Below are positions 25,193-33,734 of a DNA stretch of 46,286 bases, one piece after another. A program made the translations under genes and the position numbers. The notes beneath the pieces were generated by a model. It did not search any database. It was not told where the DNA came from and worked only from the letters and a program-made list of their open reading frames with translations. The stretch is from Nesterenkonia muleiensis (lineage in GTDB: Bacteria > Actinomycetota > Actinomycetes > Actinomycetales > Micrococcaceae), in assembly GCF_003600155.1 (NCBI RefSeq), contig NZ_QWLD01000021.1, positions 1-46,286 of the forward strand. The letters are read 5' to 3'. How positions within the stretch are numbered: the first letter of the stretch is position 1; every line of letters begins with the position of its first letter.

Positions 25193-26798
25193 TCTCAGCC
25201 CATCGGGCTCTCAGCCGGCCCGCGGTACCGGCGGCGCACCGGCCATCAGGCGGTGGCCTCTGAAACGGCAACTGGCCGCTGCCATGGTTGCTCTCATGAT
25301 CGTCGCCGTAGTCGTCATCGGCAGCATCAGTGTGGGCACCCAGCACCAGAGTCTGCTCAACCGTCTGGACGACCAGTTGAGGATCGCCTTGGACCTCAAC
25401 ACGATCACCGTGGTCGATGCCCAGTCTCAAGGACTGCTTGGCGGTGCGGCTCCTCCTCCGAATGGCGCTGAGACTCCGCCCTCTGAAGCAGACCAGCCGG
25501 ATCCGGGCGGATTCCCGCCCGGCGAGGTCGGCCCAAGGCCGCAGCTCGGATCGCTCTCCGTAGTGATCCTCAACGGCGAGCCGCTGGTTGCCCGAACCGT
25601 GGACGAAAGCACAGGGGCCGTCGTCGAGCTGACGGAGGACCAGATCGCCCAACTCGAGGCAGAGGCCGGCACTGCCGCTGACCCTTCCCAGGTCGAGCTG
25701 GTAGGCACCGGCGGCTACAGGGTGGCCGCCGAGCACATCACCGGCCCCGAGCACAGCGCTACGGTGATCGCCGGACAGTCGTTGGCAGAGGTCACCCGGA
25801 CTGTGCGGGATCAGATACTGGTCTTCATCCTTGTGGCAGTCGCCACCATCACCGTGACCCTGCTGATCGCACTGTGGCTCATCCGGCTCGGCCTGAGGCC
25901 GCTGAACCGGCTGGTGGGCGTGGCCTCGAAAGTCAGCCGCACGCCCCTGTCCTCCGGTGCTGTGACGCTCAGTGAGAGAGTGCCCCGTGCGGATGCGAGC
26001 CCCGGCACCGAAATCGGCGAGGTCGGGCAGGCTTTCAACACCATGCTGGACCACCTGGAGAGCTCACTGCAGGCCAGGCATGACGGAGAGGAGCAGCTGC
26101 GCCGGTTCATCGCCGACGCCAGCCACGAGCTGCGCACTCCGCTGGCCTCGATCAGGGGCTATGCAGACCTCGCCTCGCGCAGCAGCGATCAGCTGCCGGA
26201 TTCGGTGGGCCGCGCATTGGGGCGCATCGGCTCGGAGTCGGTACGGATGACCGGGATGGTCGAAGACCTGTTGCTGCTGGCCCGGCTGGACTCCGGGGCC
26301 GCCCTTCATGAGGAGCCGGTGGCTCTGGCAGGCGTCGTAGTGGACGCGTGCAGCGATGCCCAGGTCACTGGGCCCAAACACCAGTGGGTGATCGAACTGG
26401 ACGACGACGCCGCCGGGATAACTGTTGACGGCGATGCTGACCGGCTGCACCAGGTGATGACGAACCTATTGAACAATGCCAGGGACCATACTCCGGCAGG
26501 CACTGCAATCACTGTGCGTCTGAGCACCAGGGGGACCTCTGAGGCGGTGATCGAGGTCGAGGACAACGGGCCCGGGATCCCCGAAGAGCTCCAAGGGCGC
26601 ATCTTCGACCGGTTCGTCCGCGGTGATGACTCCCGTTCCCGCTCAGCCGGAAGCACGGGCCTGGGGATGGCGATCGTCGATGCGATCGTCAGGGCCCACC
26701 GGGGGCAGGTCGAGCTGGACAGTTCGCCTGGGATGACCCGGATCACTGTGATTCTGCCGCTGCAGCCAGAGCCTGTGAGTCCTCCGCGGGCACCATAG
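25185..26798 (+). CDS. Two-component sensor histidine kinase
   Basis: A 537-residue kinase: helix at about 31-50, an extracytoplasmic sensor region with a Pro/Glu-rich stretch (PPPNGAETPPSEADQPDPGG), second helix at about 211-233, a HAMP segment (LRPLNRLVGVASKVS), then the HisKA box DASHELRTPL with His314 and N, G1, G2 boxes (NLLNNARDHT, VEDNGPGIPEE, STGLGMAI). ATG 25185 overlaps the regulator's stop by 8 bp. The sensed signal is unknown. Its 3' end runs 56 bp into the opposite-strand tatB coding region. Confidence 0.93.
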   Translation: MSDLSPSGSQPARGTGGAPAIRRWPLKRQLAAAMVALMIVAVVVIGSISVGTQHQSLLNRLDDQLRIALDLNTITVVDAQSQGLLGGAAPPPNGAETPPSEADQPDPGGFPPGEVGPRPQLGSLSVVILNGEPLVARTVDESTGAVVELTEDQIAQLEAEAGTAADPSQVELVGTGGYRVAAEHITGPEHSATVIAGQSLAEVTRTVRDQILVFILVAVATITVTLLIALWLIRLGLRPLNRLVGVASKVSRTPLSSGAVTLSERVPRADASPGTEIGEVGQAFNTMLDHLESSLQARHDGEEQLRRFIADASHELRTPLASIRGYADLASRSSDQLPDSVGRALGRIGSESVRMTGMVEDLLLLARLDSGAALHEEPVALAGVVVDACSDAQVTGPKHQWVIELDDDAAGITVDGDADRLHQVMTNLLNNARDHTPAGTAITVRLSTRGTSEAVIEVEDNGPGIPEELQGRIFDRFVRGDDSRSRSAGSTGLGMAIVDAIVRAHRGQVELDSSPGMTRITVILPLQPEPVSPPRAP

Positions 26799-27291
26799 GC
26801 TCCTCTGCGGGTTGCGCAGCTGAGGTCTGCGCAGCCGGTGATGCCTGCGGGTTCACCAGTACCCGGCGGGGGTGACCTGACGATCCGGTGACGATGTATC
26901 GAGGCTTCTCCGCCACCACCGGCGGATGATGCTCGCAGGCGGCTCCAGCGGAGCTCTCAGCCTCCAGGTCGGGGATGAGGGGCTCCGCCGCAGGATCCTC
27001 CGACTCAGGTTCGGCGGCAGTGTCTCTATCCGCGGCAGCGGTGGGGGCGCTGTCCAGTGCCTCGCGGACGATCCGCCGCGGATCGTACTGCCTCAGGTCC
27101 CAGGACTCCCACTCGTTCAGTGGCACGCCCGTATGGGTCTCAGCCCGCTTGCGAGCAGACTCCATAAAAGATCGGAAGGCCCGCAGTGTCTCAGTGAGTC
27201 TTTTCGTGTAGTACGGCAGCCGCTGCGGACCGACCAGGACCGCGGCGAGCACCCCGATGATCAGCAGTTTGTCGAATGTCAGGCCGAGCAT
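26743..27291 (-). CDS. tatB: Twin-arginine translocase subunit TatB
   Basis: TatB and TatC form the receptor for folded proteins carrying a twin-arginine signal. The 182-residue product has a short N-terminal helix with the TatA/B family pattern MLGLTFDKLLIIGVLAAVLV and GPQRLPYYTKRL, an amphipathic helix to about 45 and a long acidic, Ala/Pro-rich tail. The YYTKRL form and length favour TatB over a second TatA. Its start overlaps the tatC stop by 13 bp, so the genes are coupled. Order tatA-tatC-tatB is less usual than tatA-tatB-tatC. It converges with and overlaps the histidine kinase gene by 56 bp. Confidence 0.88.
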   Translation of the reverse strand: MLGLTFDKLLIIGVLAAVLVGPQRLPYYTKRLTETLRAFRSFMESARKRAETHTGVPLNEWESWDLRQYDPRRIVREALDSAPTAAADRDTAAEPESEDPAAEPLIPDLEAESSAGAACEHHPPVVAEKPRYIVTGSSGHPRRVLVNPQASPAAQTSAAQPAEEPMVPAEDSQALAAAAESQ

Positions 27292-28070
27292 GCGAGCTCC
27301 TTGGGTCGATCGGAGAGGGCTTTGAGCTGGCGTCTGGCTGCAGTGCGGTCATGCAGCCATGCGATACCCCACGCGGTGACGAACAGGCCGGTCATGGGCA
27401 GTGCGACCAGGACCATGGACAGCACATCAGCGGCCGGGGTGGCCAGAGCGCTGAAGGTCACGATCACCACCACACTGATCCTCCAGCTTTTGGCGATGGA
27501 TCGGGCCGGGAGGACTCCCAGCAGGTTCAGCACCACGATCACCGCCGGCAGGACGAAGGCCAGACCCGTGGCGATCACGATCTTCATCACGAAGTCGAAG
27601 TAGTAGGAGGCCTGGAGCAGGGTGCTGTCCTGATCAGAGCCGAAGCTGGCCAGCACCTCCACCATATGGGGGAACAGGGTCAGCCCGGTGAAGGCTCCGG
27701 CGAAGAACAGCGGCAGCGCCGCTGCCACGAATCCCAGTGTGTAGCGCCGTTCTCTCCTGGTCAGGCCAGGGTTGAGAAAACCGAACAGCTCGCCCAGCCA
27801 CACCGGGCTGGAGAGGACGACGCCGGCGAACAGGGCGATCCTGATCCGCAGGTTGAACGCGCTGGTGATGCTGTCGTAGTTCAGGCTGGCCTCACGCGAC
27901 TGGGCGAGTTCGGCGATGGGCGCCCTGAGCACATCGAGGACATTGTCAGAGAGGATGTACCCGATGATCGCTGCAACCACCAGAGCCACCGCCGCACGGA
28001 CTGCTCGGCGTCTGGCCTCCAGCAGATGCTCTGCCAGGGGCATTGCCCCGGCGGCGGTGGCTGAGGTCAT
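27279..28070 (-). CDS. tatC: Twin-arginine translocase subunit TatC
   Basis: TatC is the six-helix core of the Tat translocon. The 263-residue product starts MPLAEHLLEARRRAVRAAV, the conserved N-terminal H-L-x-E-x-R-x-R signal-peptide-binding region, and shows SPVWLGELFGFLNPGLTRRER (quoted in part: NPGLTRRERRY), GLTLFPHMV, and the last helices ending AWGIAWLHDR. ATG 28070 overlaps the tatA stop (ATGA). It lies between tatA and tatB in one operon. Confidence 0.95.
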   Translation of the reverse strand: MTSATAAGAMPLAEHLLEARRRAVRAAVALVVAAIIGYILSDNVLDVLRAPIAELAQSREASLNYDSITSAFNLRIRIALFAGVVLSSPVWLGELFGFLNPGLTRRERRYTLGFVAAALPLFFAGAFTGLTLFPHMVEVLASFGSDQDSTLLQASYYFDFVMKIVIATGLAFVLPAVIVVLNLLGVLPARSIAKSWRISVVVIVTFSALATPAADVLSMVLVALPMTGLFVTAWGIAWLHDRTAARRQLKALSDRPKELACSA

Positions 28071-28309
28071 GACACGTAGCCGTTCTGATGGCTGGTCTGC
28101 GACTCAGCCGGAGCAGCCTCCGGAACGGAGCTGACGGCCGGGGTCGTCATCGTGGGGGCAGGGTCAGCGGTCTCTTCGACCTCGGACTTCAGGATCCGCA
28201 CCGACTGGCCGACGCTTTTGGCCAGTGCGGGCAGTTTGGTCGCTCCGAAGAGCAAAAAGACGATGGCCAGGACGATCAGGGCGTGCCAGCCTGTGAGGTT
28301 CTGCAGCAT
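28067..28309 (-). CDS. tatA: Twin-arginine translocase subunit TatA
   Basis: TatA oligomerises to form the protein-conducting element of the Tat system. The 80-residue product has the family start MLQNLTGWHALIVLAIVFLLF and FGATKLPALAKSVGQSVRI, followed by an acidic tail. ATG 28309 is supported by AAGGAG 9 nt upstream; an upstream frame to 28357 is not. It is the first gene of tatA-tatC-tatB, and begins 80 bp after the dioxygenase-like lipoprotein gene on the same strand. Confidence 0.95.
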   Translation of the reverse strand: MLQNLTGWHALIVLAIVFLLFGATKLPALAKSVGQSVRILKSEVEETADPAPTMTTPAVSSVPEAAPAESQTSHQNGYVS

Positions 28310-28388
28310 GATGGTTCTTCTCCTTCTCAGTGGTGAGGTGATGGGTGTGCGTGGCAACGCGGTGGCTGCTCAGGGTCGGAGCGTCCGC

Positions 28389-29453
28389 TCAGCGGTTGGG
28401 ACCTCCGGAGCCACCTCCTGGGCCGGCGTCGCCGGGTCCGGGCCCGCCAGGAGCCTGTTCGCCTCCCGGGGGTGTTTCCCCACCTGGGGCTCCTCCGCCG
28501 GCGGAGGGCGCCGTCGTGGTGTCCACACGGACCACCAGTGAAGCGGTGTATCCGGTGGAGAGGTCTCCGCTGACGGTCGCCATCTGCAGCTCACCGCCGT
28601 CCTCGCCGAAGACGTTGTCGGTCTCCACAGTGATCTGGGAGAGGTTCTGGGCCGATCCGGAGTATTCGGAGAGTTCATAGACGTCTTGGCAGACTTCTTC
28701 GGGGAAAGCCAGCTGAGAGGTGGCGATGGCATTGGTGTAGTCATCGATGGATTCGACGTCCGGGTAGACCTCGAAGTGGATATGCGGCCAGCGGCCGGTA
28801 TAGCACCCGGGGAAGATCGAGGTGAAGGTGACGATGCCATCGGCGTCGGCGACCTGGACACCGCGCAGGTAGGACTCATCCTCCAGACCTTCGGAGTACA
28901 TGGAGTAGCCGCCCTGTGCGTCGCAGTGCCAGGCATAGACGGCCACGCCCTCGAAGGGGGTATCGCCGTTGGCCATGTCCAGGACGGTGAAGCTGAAGGT
29001 CAGCGCAACTCCTTCGGCGGTGCCTCCGCCGTCGATGCTGGAGCGGATGTCCTCACGGACTATGCCGGACTGTTCCAGCACGTCGGGCCCATTGGACCCG
29101 TCCCCGGGGTAGGGGCCTGCGGTCTCTTCGGGGATCTCGCCGTCGGGCAGGTCCTCGGTACTCACCGACGCGCCCGAATCGGCACTGGCAGAACTGCTGG
29201 AGGCAGAGCTGCTGCTGGACTGGCCCGCCGAGGCAGCGGCGGAGCTTCCGGAGCTGTCAGCGGGGGCACATGCGGCCAGGGTAGCTGTGCCGACGCCGAC
29301 CCCGACCAGTCCTATGACACCGCGCCGGGTGATCAGGGTCTGGATGTCGAAGGGTGCGCCCTGATCGACGACCTCCTCGTCGGTGCGGTGGAGCAGCCGG
29401 CCCTCATATGCGGGTCCCTGCGGGGTGTGGGTGACATCGGGAAAGCGTGCCAT
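28389..29453 (-). CDS. Tat-dependent lipoprotein of the intradiol ring-cleavage dioxygenase family
   Basis: Intradiol dioxygenases open catechol-type rings with a Tyr2His2-bound ferric ion. This 354-residue protein has a Tat signal with Arg43-Arg44 (ITRRGVIGLVGVGVG) and a lipobox LAAC (Cys62), so it is probably folded in the cytoplasm, exported by Tat and lipid-anchored. After a Ser/Ala linker the catalytic domain shows ETAGPYPGDG, the AWHCDAQGGYSMYSEG part and PGCYTGRWPHIHFEVYPD, holding the second Tyr and both His ligands; Tyr in DESYLRG may be the first. The Gly/Pro-rich tail is low complexity. It lies just upstream of tatA on the same strand. The substrate is unknown; many such extracytoplasmic relatives are uncharacterised. 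Confidence 0.88.
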   Translation of the reverse strand: MARFPDVTHTPQGPAYEGRLLHRTDEEVVDQGAPFDIQTLITRRGVIGLVGVGVGTATLAACAPADSSGSSAAASAGQSSSSSASSSSASADSGASVSTEDLPDGEIPEETAGPYPGDGSNGPDVLEQSGIVREDIRSSIDGGGTAEGVALTFSFTVLDMANGDTPFEGVAVYAWHCDAQGGYSMYSEGLEDESYLRGVQVADADGIVTFTSIFPGCYTGRWPHIHFEVYPDVESIDDYTNAIATSQLAFPEEVCQDVYELSEYSGSAQNLSQITVETDNVFGEDGGELQMATVSGDLSTGYTASLVVRVDTTTAPSAGGGAPGGETPPGGEQAPGGPGPGDAGPGGGSGGPNR

Positions 29454-29626
29454 GGGGTGGTTCCTCTCTTGTTCCAGCTTCTTGGGATGCTGAAAGCATG
29501 AGGGGCTTGGCCATGGTGGAGCTTTGGCGAGCCTATGAATCTGCTATGAGCGGTCTTCGGCCCAACGCACTGCCGGAGCGATCCCCGTCGAAAGACCCAG
29601 CTCGCAGCGGTAATGTGGAGCACAGC

Positions 29627-30259
29627 ATGACTGACTCAGACTTTCACTTCTACGAGCCCCGAGCAGGCCATGGACTGCCGCACTCGCCGTTCAATGCGAT
29701 CATCGCCCCGCGTCCGATCGGATGGATTTCCACCCGCAGCCCGGGCGGGGTGCTGAATCTGGCGCCTTATAGCTTCTTCAACGCGTTCAACTACGTCCCG
29801 CCGATCATCGGGTTCGCCAGCAACGGTGCCAAGGACAGCCTGGCCAATGCCGAGGCCACCGGGGAGTTCTGTTGGAACCTGGTCACCGGTGATCTGGCTG
29901 AGGCGATGAACACCACCTCTGCAGAGGTGCCCGCCGGGGTCGATGAGTTCGCCCTGGCTGGGCTGACCCCGGCACAGTCCCGCACTGTCAGCACTCCGCA
30001 TGTGGCCGGGGCCCGTGCGGTCTTCGAGTGCCGCACCAGCGACATCGTGCCGCTGCGCAGTGCTGCGGGTGCGCCCACAGTGACCACAGTGGTCTTCGGC
30101 GAAGTGGTCGGGGTCCACATCGACCGGGCTCTGCTGAAGGACGGCATCTACCAGACTGCCGCAGCTGGTCCGCTCCTGCGCGGCGGTGGACCCGCCGCCT
30201 ACTTCACCATCGGCGAGGAGAACCGGTTGGAGATGCGCCGGCCTCCATCAGGCCAGTAG
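29627..30259 (+). CDS. Flavin reductase family protein
   Basis: A 210-residue FMN-binding split-barrel protein. The family pattern NAIIAPRPIGWISTRSPGG, NLAPYSFFNAFNYVPPIIGF (two stretches) and DSLANAEATGEFCWNLVT is well preserved. Such proteins reduce or bind FMN, sometimes as a monooxygenase partner, but many have other roles. ATG 29627 has GGAG 7 nt upstream; the frame is open to 29447 without a ribosome site. It is divergent from the dioxygenase-like lipoprotein; the 173-bp gap between them must hold both promoters but I see no clear operator there. Confidence 0.9.
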   Translation: MTDSDFHFYEPRAGHGLPHSPFNAIIAPRPIGWISTRSPGGVLNLAPYSFFNAFNYVPPIIGFASNGAKDSLANAEATGEFCWNLVTGDLAEAMNTTSAEVPAGVDEFALAGLTPAQSRTVSTPHVAGARAVFECRTSDIVPLRSAAGAPTVTTVVFGEVVGVHIDRALLKDGIYQTAAAGPLLRGGGPAAYFTIGEENRLEMRRPPSGQ

Positions 30260-30264
30260 CGCAG

Positions 30265-32451
30265 TCATCGGGCCCTGTTGCGCAGCTTGTCTGTGCTGGC
30301 CTCTGGGCGCAGGTCGAGCCGACGCAGCAGCTGGGCGTTGAGGGCGACGACGACCGTTGAGACAGACATCAGGATCGCGCCGATGCTCATCGGCAGTACG
30401 AACCCGGCAGGTGCCAGCACACCTGCGGCCAGGGGTACGGCGGCGAGGTTGTAGCCGGCGGCCCACCACAGGTTCTGCTTCATCTTCCGGTACGACGCTT
30501 GGGAAAGCTCGATGACCGAGAGCACTGAGCGAGGGTCGGAACTGGCCAGGATCACCCCGGCCGAACCGATGGCCACATCAGTACCGGCGCCGATGGCGAT
30601 GCCCACATCAGCCTGAGCCAGGGCGGGTGCGTCGTTGACACCGTCGCCGACCATAGCGACCTTTCGGCCTTCGTTGTGGAGCTCGGCGACTTTCGCGGCT
30701 TTGTCCTCCGGACGCACGCCGGCGAAGACCCGGTCGATGCCGAGATCTTTGGCAACGGTATCGGCTACTGCTTGGGCGTCGCCGGTGATCATTACCACCT
30801 GTGAACCGGACGCATGCAGTGCCTCAACGGCGTCATGGGATTCGGGCCGGATCTCATCGGCAAGCTTGAGCGCTCCGATGACCCCGCCGTCGGCGAGGAC
30901 GTGGAGGATGATCGCTCCTTCTTCGCGCCACTGGTCGGCGATGGCCAGTTCGTCCTGACTCTGTTGTTCGAGCAGGTAGGGGCCTCCGACCTCGATGACC
31001 GCGCCCTCGACGGTGGCTTTGACTCCGACCGCCGGGGAGGACGAGAAGTCTGTGGCTCTGGGCACCTGGAGTTCACGGGTGTTGGCGGCGCCCACGATCG
31101 CCCGGGCCAGCGGGTGCTCACTGTCGGACTCGGCGGCAGCCGCCAGCGCCAGCACCTCGTGCTCAGTGCGGTCGCCCACCGGGTCAACTCCGGTCACCGT
31201 CGGCTCGCCTTTGGTCAGCGTGCCCGTCTTGTCGAAGAGCACCGAGTCCACCGTGCGCATTGATTCCAGGGCGAGCCGGTCTTTGACCAGCACGCCGCCG
31301 CGGGCGGCGCGTTCGGTGGCGATGGAGACCACCAGCGGAATCGCCAGTCCCAGGGCGTGGGGGCAGGCGATGACCAACACGGTGATGGTGCGCACCACCG
31401 CGGCATCGGGCATGCCCAGCAGCGCCCAGGTCAGGGCGGTGACCAGGGCCGCGCCGAGGGCGAACCAGAACAGCCAGCCGGCTGCGGTGTCAGCGATCCG
31501 CTGGGCACGGGAAGAGGAGGCCTGGGCATCGGAGACCAGTTTCTGAATCCCTGCCAGCGCAGTGTCGTCTCCGATGGCGGAGACCTCCACGCGCAGCCCT
31601 GAATCAGTCGCCACGGTGCCGGCCACCACCTGTTCGCCGGTTTCGCGGCGCACAGGCTTGGACTCACCAGTGACCATGGACTCGTCCATGCTGGCGCTGC
31701 CGTCGACAATGGTCCCATCGGCCGGTACCGAAGAGCCCGGGCGGACGATGACCACATCACCGAGGCCCAGATCAGCGGGGGCGACCTTGACGACGGTGTC
31801 GCCGTCGACCTTCTCCGCCTCATCGGGCAGCAGAGCGGCCAGCGAGTCCAGGGCGGAGGTGGTCTGGGCCAGCGAGCGCATCTCGATCCAGTGGCCGGCC
31901 AGCATGATCACCACCAGCAGGGCCAGTTCCCACCAGAAGTTCAGCTCATGGTCCAGGAGGTGCAGGCTGGCACCCCAGGAGGCGATGAACGCCACGGTGA
32001 TCGCCAGACCGATCAGCAACATCATCCCCGGCTTGCGGGAGCGGATCTCACTGACCGCACCGGTCAGAAACGGCCAGCCGCCCCAGAAATAGATGACTGT
32101 GCCCAACACCGGGGAGACCCACCACACCCATTCGGCCTCGGGCAGGTGGTAGCCGACCAGATGGGCGAACATCTCGTTGAACCCCACCACCGGCACCGCC
32201 AAGACCAGCATGATCCAGAACAGTCTGCGGAACTGGCCGACGTGATCACTGTGGTCCCCGTGGCCCGAGTGCCCGGCATGACCGCCATGCTCATGATGGC
32301 CGTTCTCACCCGTGTGGTCCTGCCCGTGCCCATGACCGGCAACCCCACTGTGCTGCTCGTGCCCTGGGTGATGATCGACAGCGGTGCCGCCGCTATGCCT
32401 GTCATGTCCGGAACTGTCATGCACGTGATGCGGATGGTCGTGGTCTGCCAT
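30265..32451 (-). CDS. Copper-type P1B ATPase (CopB-like), His-rich N-terminus
   Basis: Exports copper (or a related soft metal) from the cytoplasm using ATP. The 728-residue product has 22 histidines in its first 70 residues in place of a Cys-x-x-Cys metal-binding domain, about eight membrane helices, the actuator TGES at 261-264, the intramembrane metal motif CPH at 363-365, the phosphorylation site DKTGT at 407-411 and MVGDGVNDAPAL near the end. CPH with a His-rich tail marks the CopB (P1B-3) class. ATG 32451 has GAGGAG 10 nt upstream. A perfect CsoR-like palindrome stands 41 bp upstream. It converges with the flavin reductase gene (5-bp gap). Confidence 0.94.
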   Translation of the reverse strand: MADHDHPHHVHDSSGHDRHSGGTAVDHHPGHEQHSGVAGHGHGQDHTGENGHHEHGGHAGHSGHGDHSDHVGQFRRLFWIMLVLAVPVVGFNEMFAHLVGYHLPEAEWVWWVSPVLGTVIYFWGGWPFLTGAVSEIRSRKPGMMLLIGLAITVAFIASWGASLHLLDHELNFWWELALLVVIMLAGHWIEMRSLAQTTSALDSLAALLPDEAEKVDGDTVVKVAPADLGLGDVVIVRPGSSVPADGTIVDGSASMDESMVTGESKPVRRETGEQVVAGTVATDSGLRVEVSAIGDDTALAGIQKLVSDAQASSSRAQRIADTAAGWLFWFALGAALVTALTWALLGMPDAAVVRTITVLVIACPHALGLAIPLVVSIATERAARGGVLVKDRLALESMRTVDSVLFDKTGTLTKGEPTVTGVDPVGDRTEHEVLALAAAAESDSEHPLARAIVGAANTRELQVPRATDFSSSPAVGVKATVEGAVIEVGGPYLLEQQSQDELAIADQWREEGAIILHVLADGGVIGALKLADEIRPESHDAVEALHASGSQVVMITGDAQAVADTVAKDLGIDRVFAGVRPEDKAAKVAELHNEGRKVAMVGDGVNDAPALAQADVGIAIGAGTDVAIGSAGVILASSDPRSVLSVIELSQASYRKMKQNLWWAAGYNLAAVPLAAGVLAPAGFVLPMSIGAILMSVSTVVVALNAQLLRRLDLRPEASTDKLRNRAR

Positions 32452-32492
32452 TGCCGGGACTCCTCTCTCGGTGTTTTCCGACACCATACCAC

Positions 32493-32509
32493 ATACCCCT
32501 ATGGGGTAT
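32493..32509 (-). promoter_or_regulatory. CsoR-like copper operator
   Basis: ATACCCC-TAT-GGGGTAT is a perfect 7-3-7 palindrome, the pattern known for CsoR/RicR copper repressors (TACCC...GGGTA). It lies 41 bp before the P-ATPase start, where it would overlap the promoter. No csoR gene is seen in this window. Confidence 0.8.
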
Positions 32510-32650
32510 ATTTTGAGAGCAGTAGTTGGGTGCTGGAGCCGAAGCAAGGACAACTGGGCACCTTGGCGTTCCGAGGTGGTCGTATTGAGGGCTCACCAGC
32601 TCTGGACAGCAGAATTCTGGCGCGTGATCAGACCCCGGCGCCCTTTGAAC

Positions 32651-32795
32651 ATGCCTACGACCGTCGAGACACCCGAGACACTCGCTCTCCGCGAGCTTCT
32701 CGACGCGCGCCACGATGAGTTTCAAGCGCTCTTAGCAAAGTACGCGGCAACGCACACGAAGGTAGCGACATTGATATCCCCGTTGACATGGCCAC
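32651..32795 (+). pseudogene. Minimal nucleotidyltransferase (MNT-like) pseudogene with internal deletion
   Basis: The frame from ATG 32651 reads MPTTVETPETLALRELLDARHDEFQALLAKYAATHTK (here quoted only as LALRELLDARHDEFQALL and KYAATHTK), the usual start of a stand-alone nucleotidyltransferase. It then breaks: the next frame, from 32761, gives GSDIDIPVDM, the second half of the GSxxRG...SDIDLxVD active site. The expected FGSVARGEAR between them is gone, so about 11 residues and the reading frame were lost. The protein cannot be active. 32796-33060 contains nothing that I recognise. Confidence 0.75.
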
Positions 32796-33060
32796 GGCGT
32801 TGAGCAAAGAGTCAGCAGGTAACCCTCATACTTCAATGCTTCAGCAGCGACATCGGTTTTCGAGGTGTGAGCAGTACCCCTCTTGCCGGAGCTTTACCCT
32901 GTGTGCTTGGCAAGCGGACGGTAATGTTATGGGTCCGCGGGAAAGGCGAGTCTGAACAGCTCTGTGTGATGGAGAAATATGCCTGGCACAGGCCCTATCC
33001 ACATAGCCCAGAGGGCAGCTGATCAAGAGCCTCTCCGGGCCGCCTCCGCTCCTTCGCCAT

Positions 33061-33692
33061 CTAGGCCCCGGTTAGCACGTCTTTGATCATTCGGTGGCCC
33101 TGGGCTTCGAAGTCTTCATCGCCGACCTGGAATGCCCACACAGCTGTGCCGATGGCAGCTCGGACACGCTGGCGGAACCAGGCAGCAGGCTCACGGGGAT
33201 CAGCCCCGTACCCGCAGAGGAAGGCCCCCTCCGATCCCGGATGCCACCGAAACTCCTGGGCCGCCAACCGCTCAAAGTCCTTGGCCGCAGGCCGCAGTGC
33301 GGCACGTCCGAAGTCGATGCCTCGAATGGTGCCGTCCGCGTCAACCAACCAGTTGCGAGCCTTCCAGGCAGATACGTGGTGACCAGGAGATCGGCAGGCT
33401 CATCGGCGTGCAGCAGACGCGAGGTGCGGCACTTCCGAGCCAAGGGCGCAGTCCACTCCCGGTGAGCACCGATCTCCCGGCCGATGTGGTGGTTATCAGG
33501 ACCGCCTGCCTTAACAACCATGTGTCCACCGGGCGTGCGCGCTTTCAGGACTGTGGTGTCCACCAGCCCCCAACTCATGTCCTCCTCGACGTCGAGCTCG
33601 GAAAGCCAGGAATCAAGAAGTTCCCGCTGCCTGCCGAAGAGGGCAGACAGTGCTGGATGGGCAGAGGCATCACTCGGGTCTGACGTCGGCAC
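33061..33692 (-). pseudogene. Aminoglycoside-phosphotransferase-like pseudogene with large internal deletion
   Basis: The first part (from GTG 33692) runs as a normal APH-family N-lobe: VDTTVLKARTPGGHMVVKAGG and DLLVTTYLPGRL. At about 33355-33365 it jumps, in another frame, to RNWLVDADGTIRGIDFGRA, the region just after the catalytic HGD-x-x-x-x-N loop, and continues to a normal C-terminus (EAQGHRMIKDVLTGA). Roughly 90-100 residues, including the catalytic His-Gly-Asp, are missing and the frame is shifted. The leaderless promoter TAGGGT-6 nt-GTG is still intact, so decay may be recent. Confidence 0.85.
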
Positions 33693-33698
33693 AGATCT

Positions 33699-33704
33699 AC
33701 CCTA
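33699..33704 (-). promoter_or_regulatory. -10 hexamer of the phosphotransferase pseudogene
   Basis: TAGGGT, then AGATCT, then GTG 33692, a leaderless arrangement very like that of the DUF4269 gene. Confidence 0.45.
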
Positions 33705-33722
33705 TCCACGCTATGTGATGAC

Positions 33723-33728
33723 TACACT
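33723..33728 (+). promoter_or_regulatory. -10 hexamer of a probable leaderless methyltransferase mRNA
   Basis: TACACT, then GCTTCT, then GTG 33735. It faces the pseudogene promoter only 18 bp away. Confidence 0.5.
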
Positions 33729-33734
33729 GCTTCT

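Noticed and set aside
31891-32718. His-rich plus-strand frame opposite the P-ATPase N-terminus
   Set aside because: Shadow of the His-rich N-terminal region of the ATPase.
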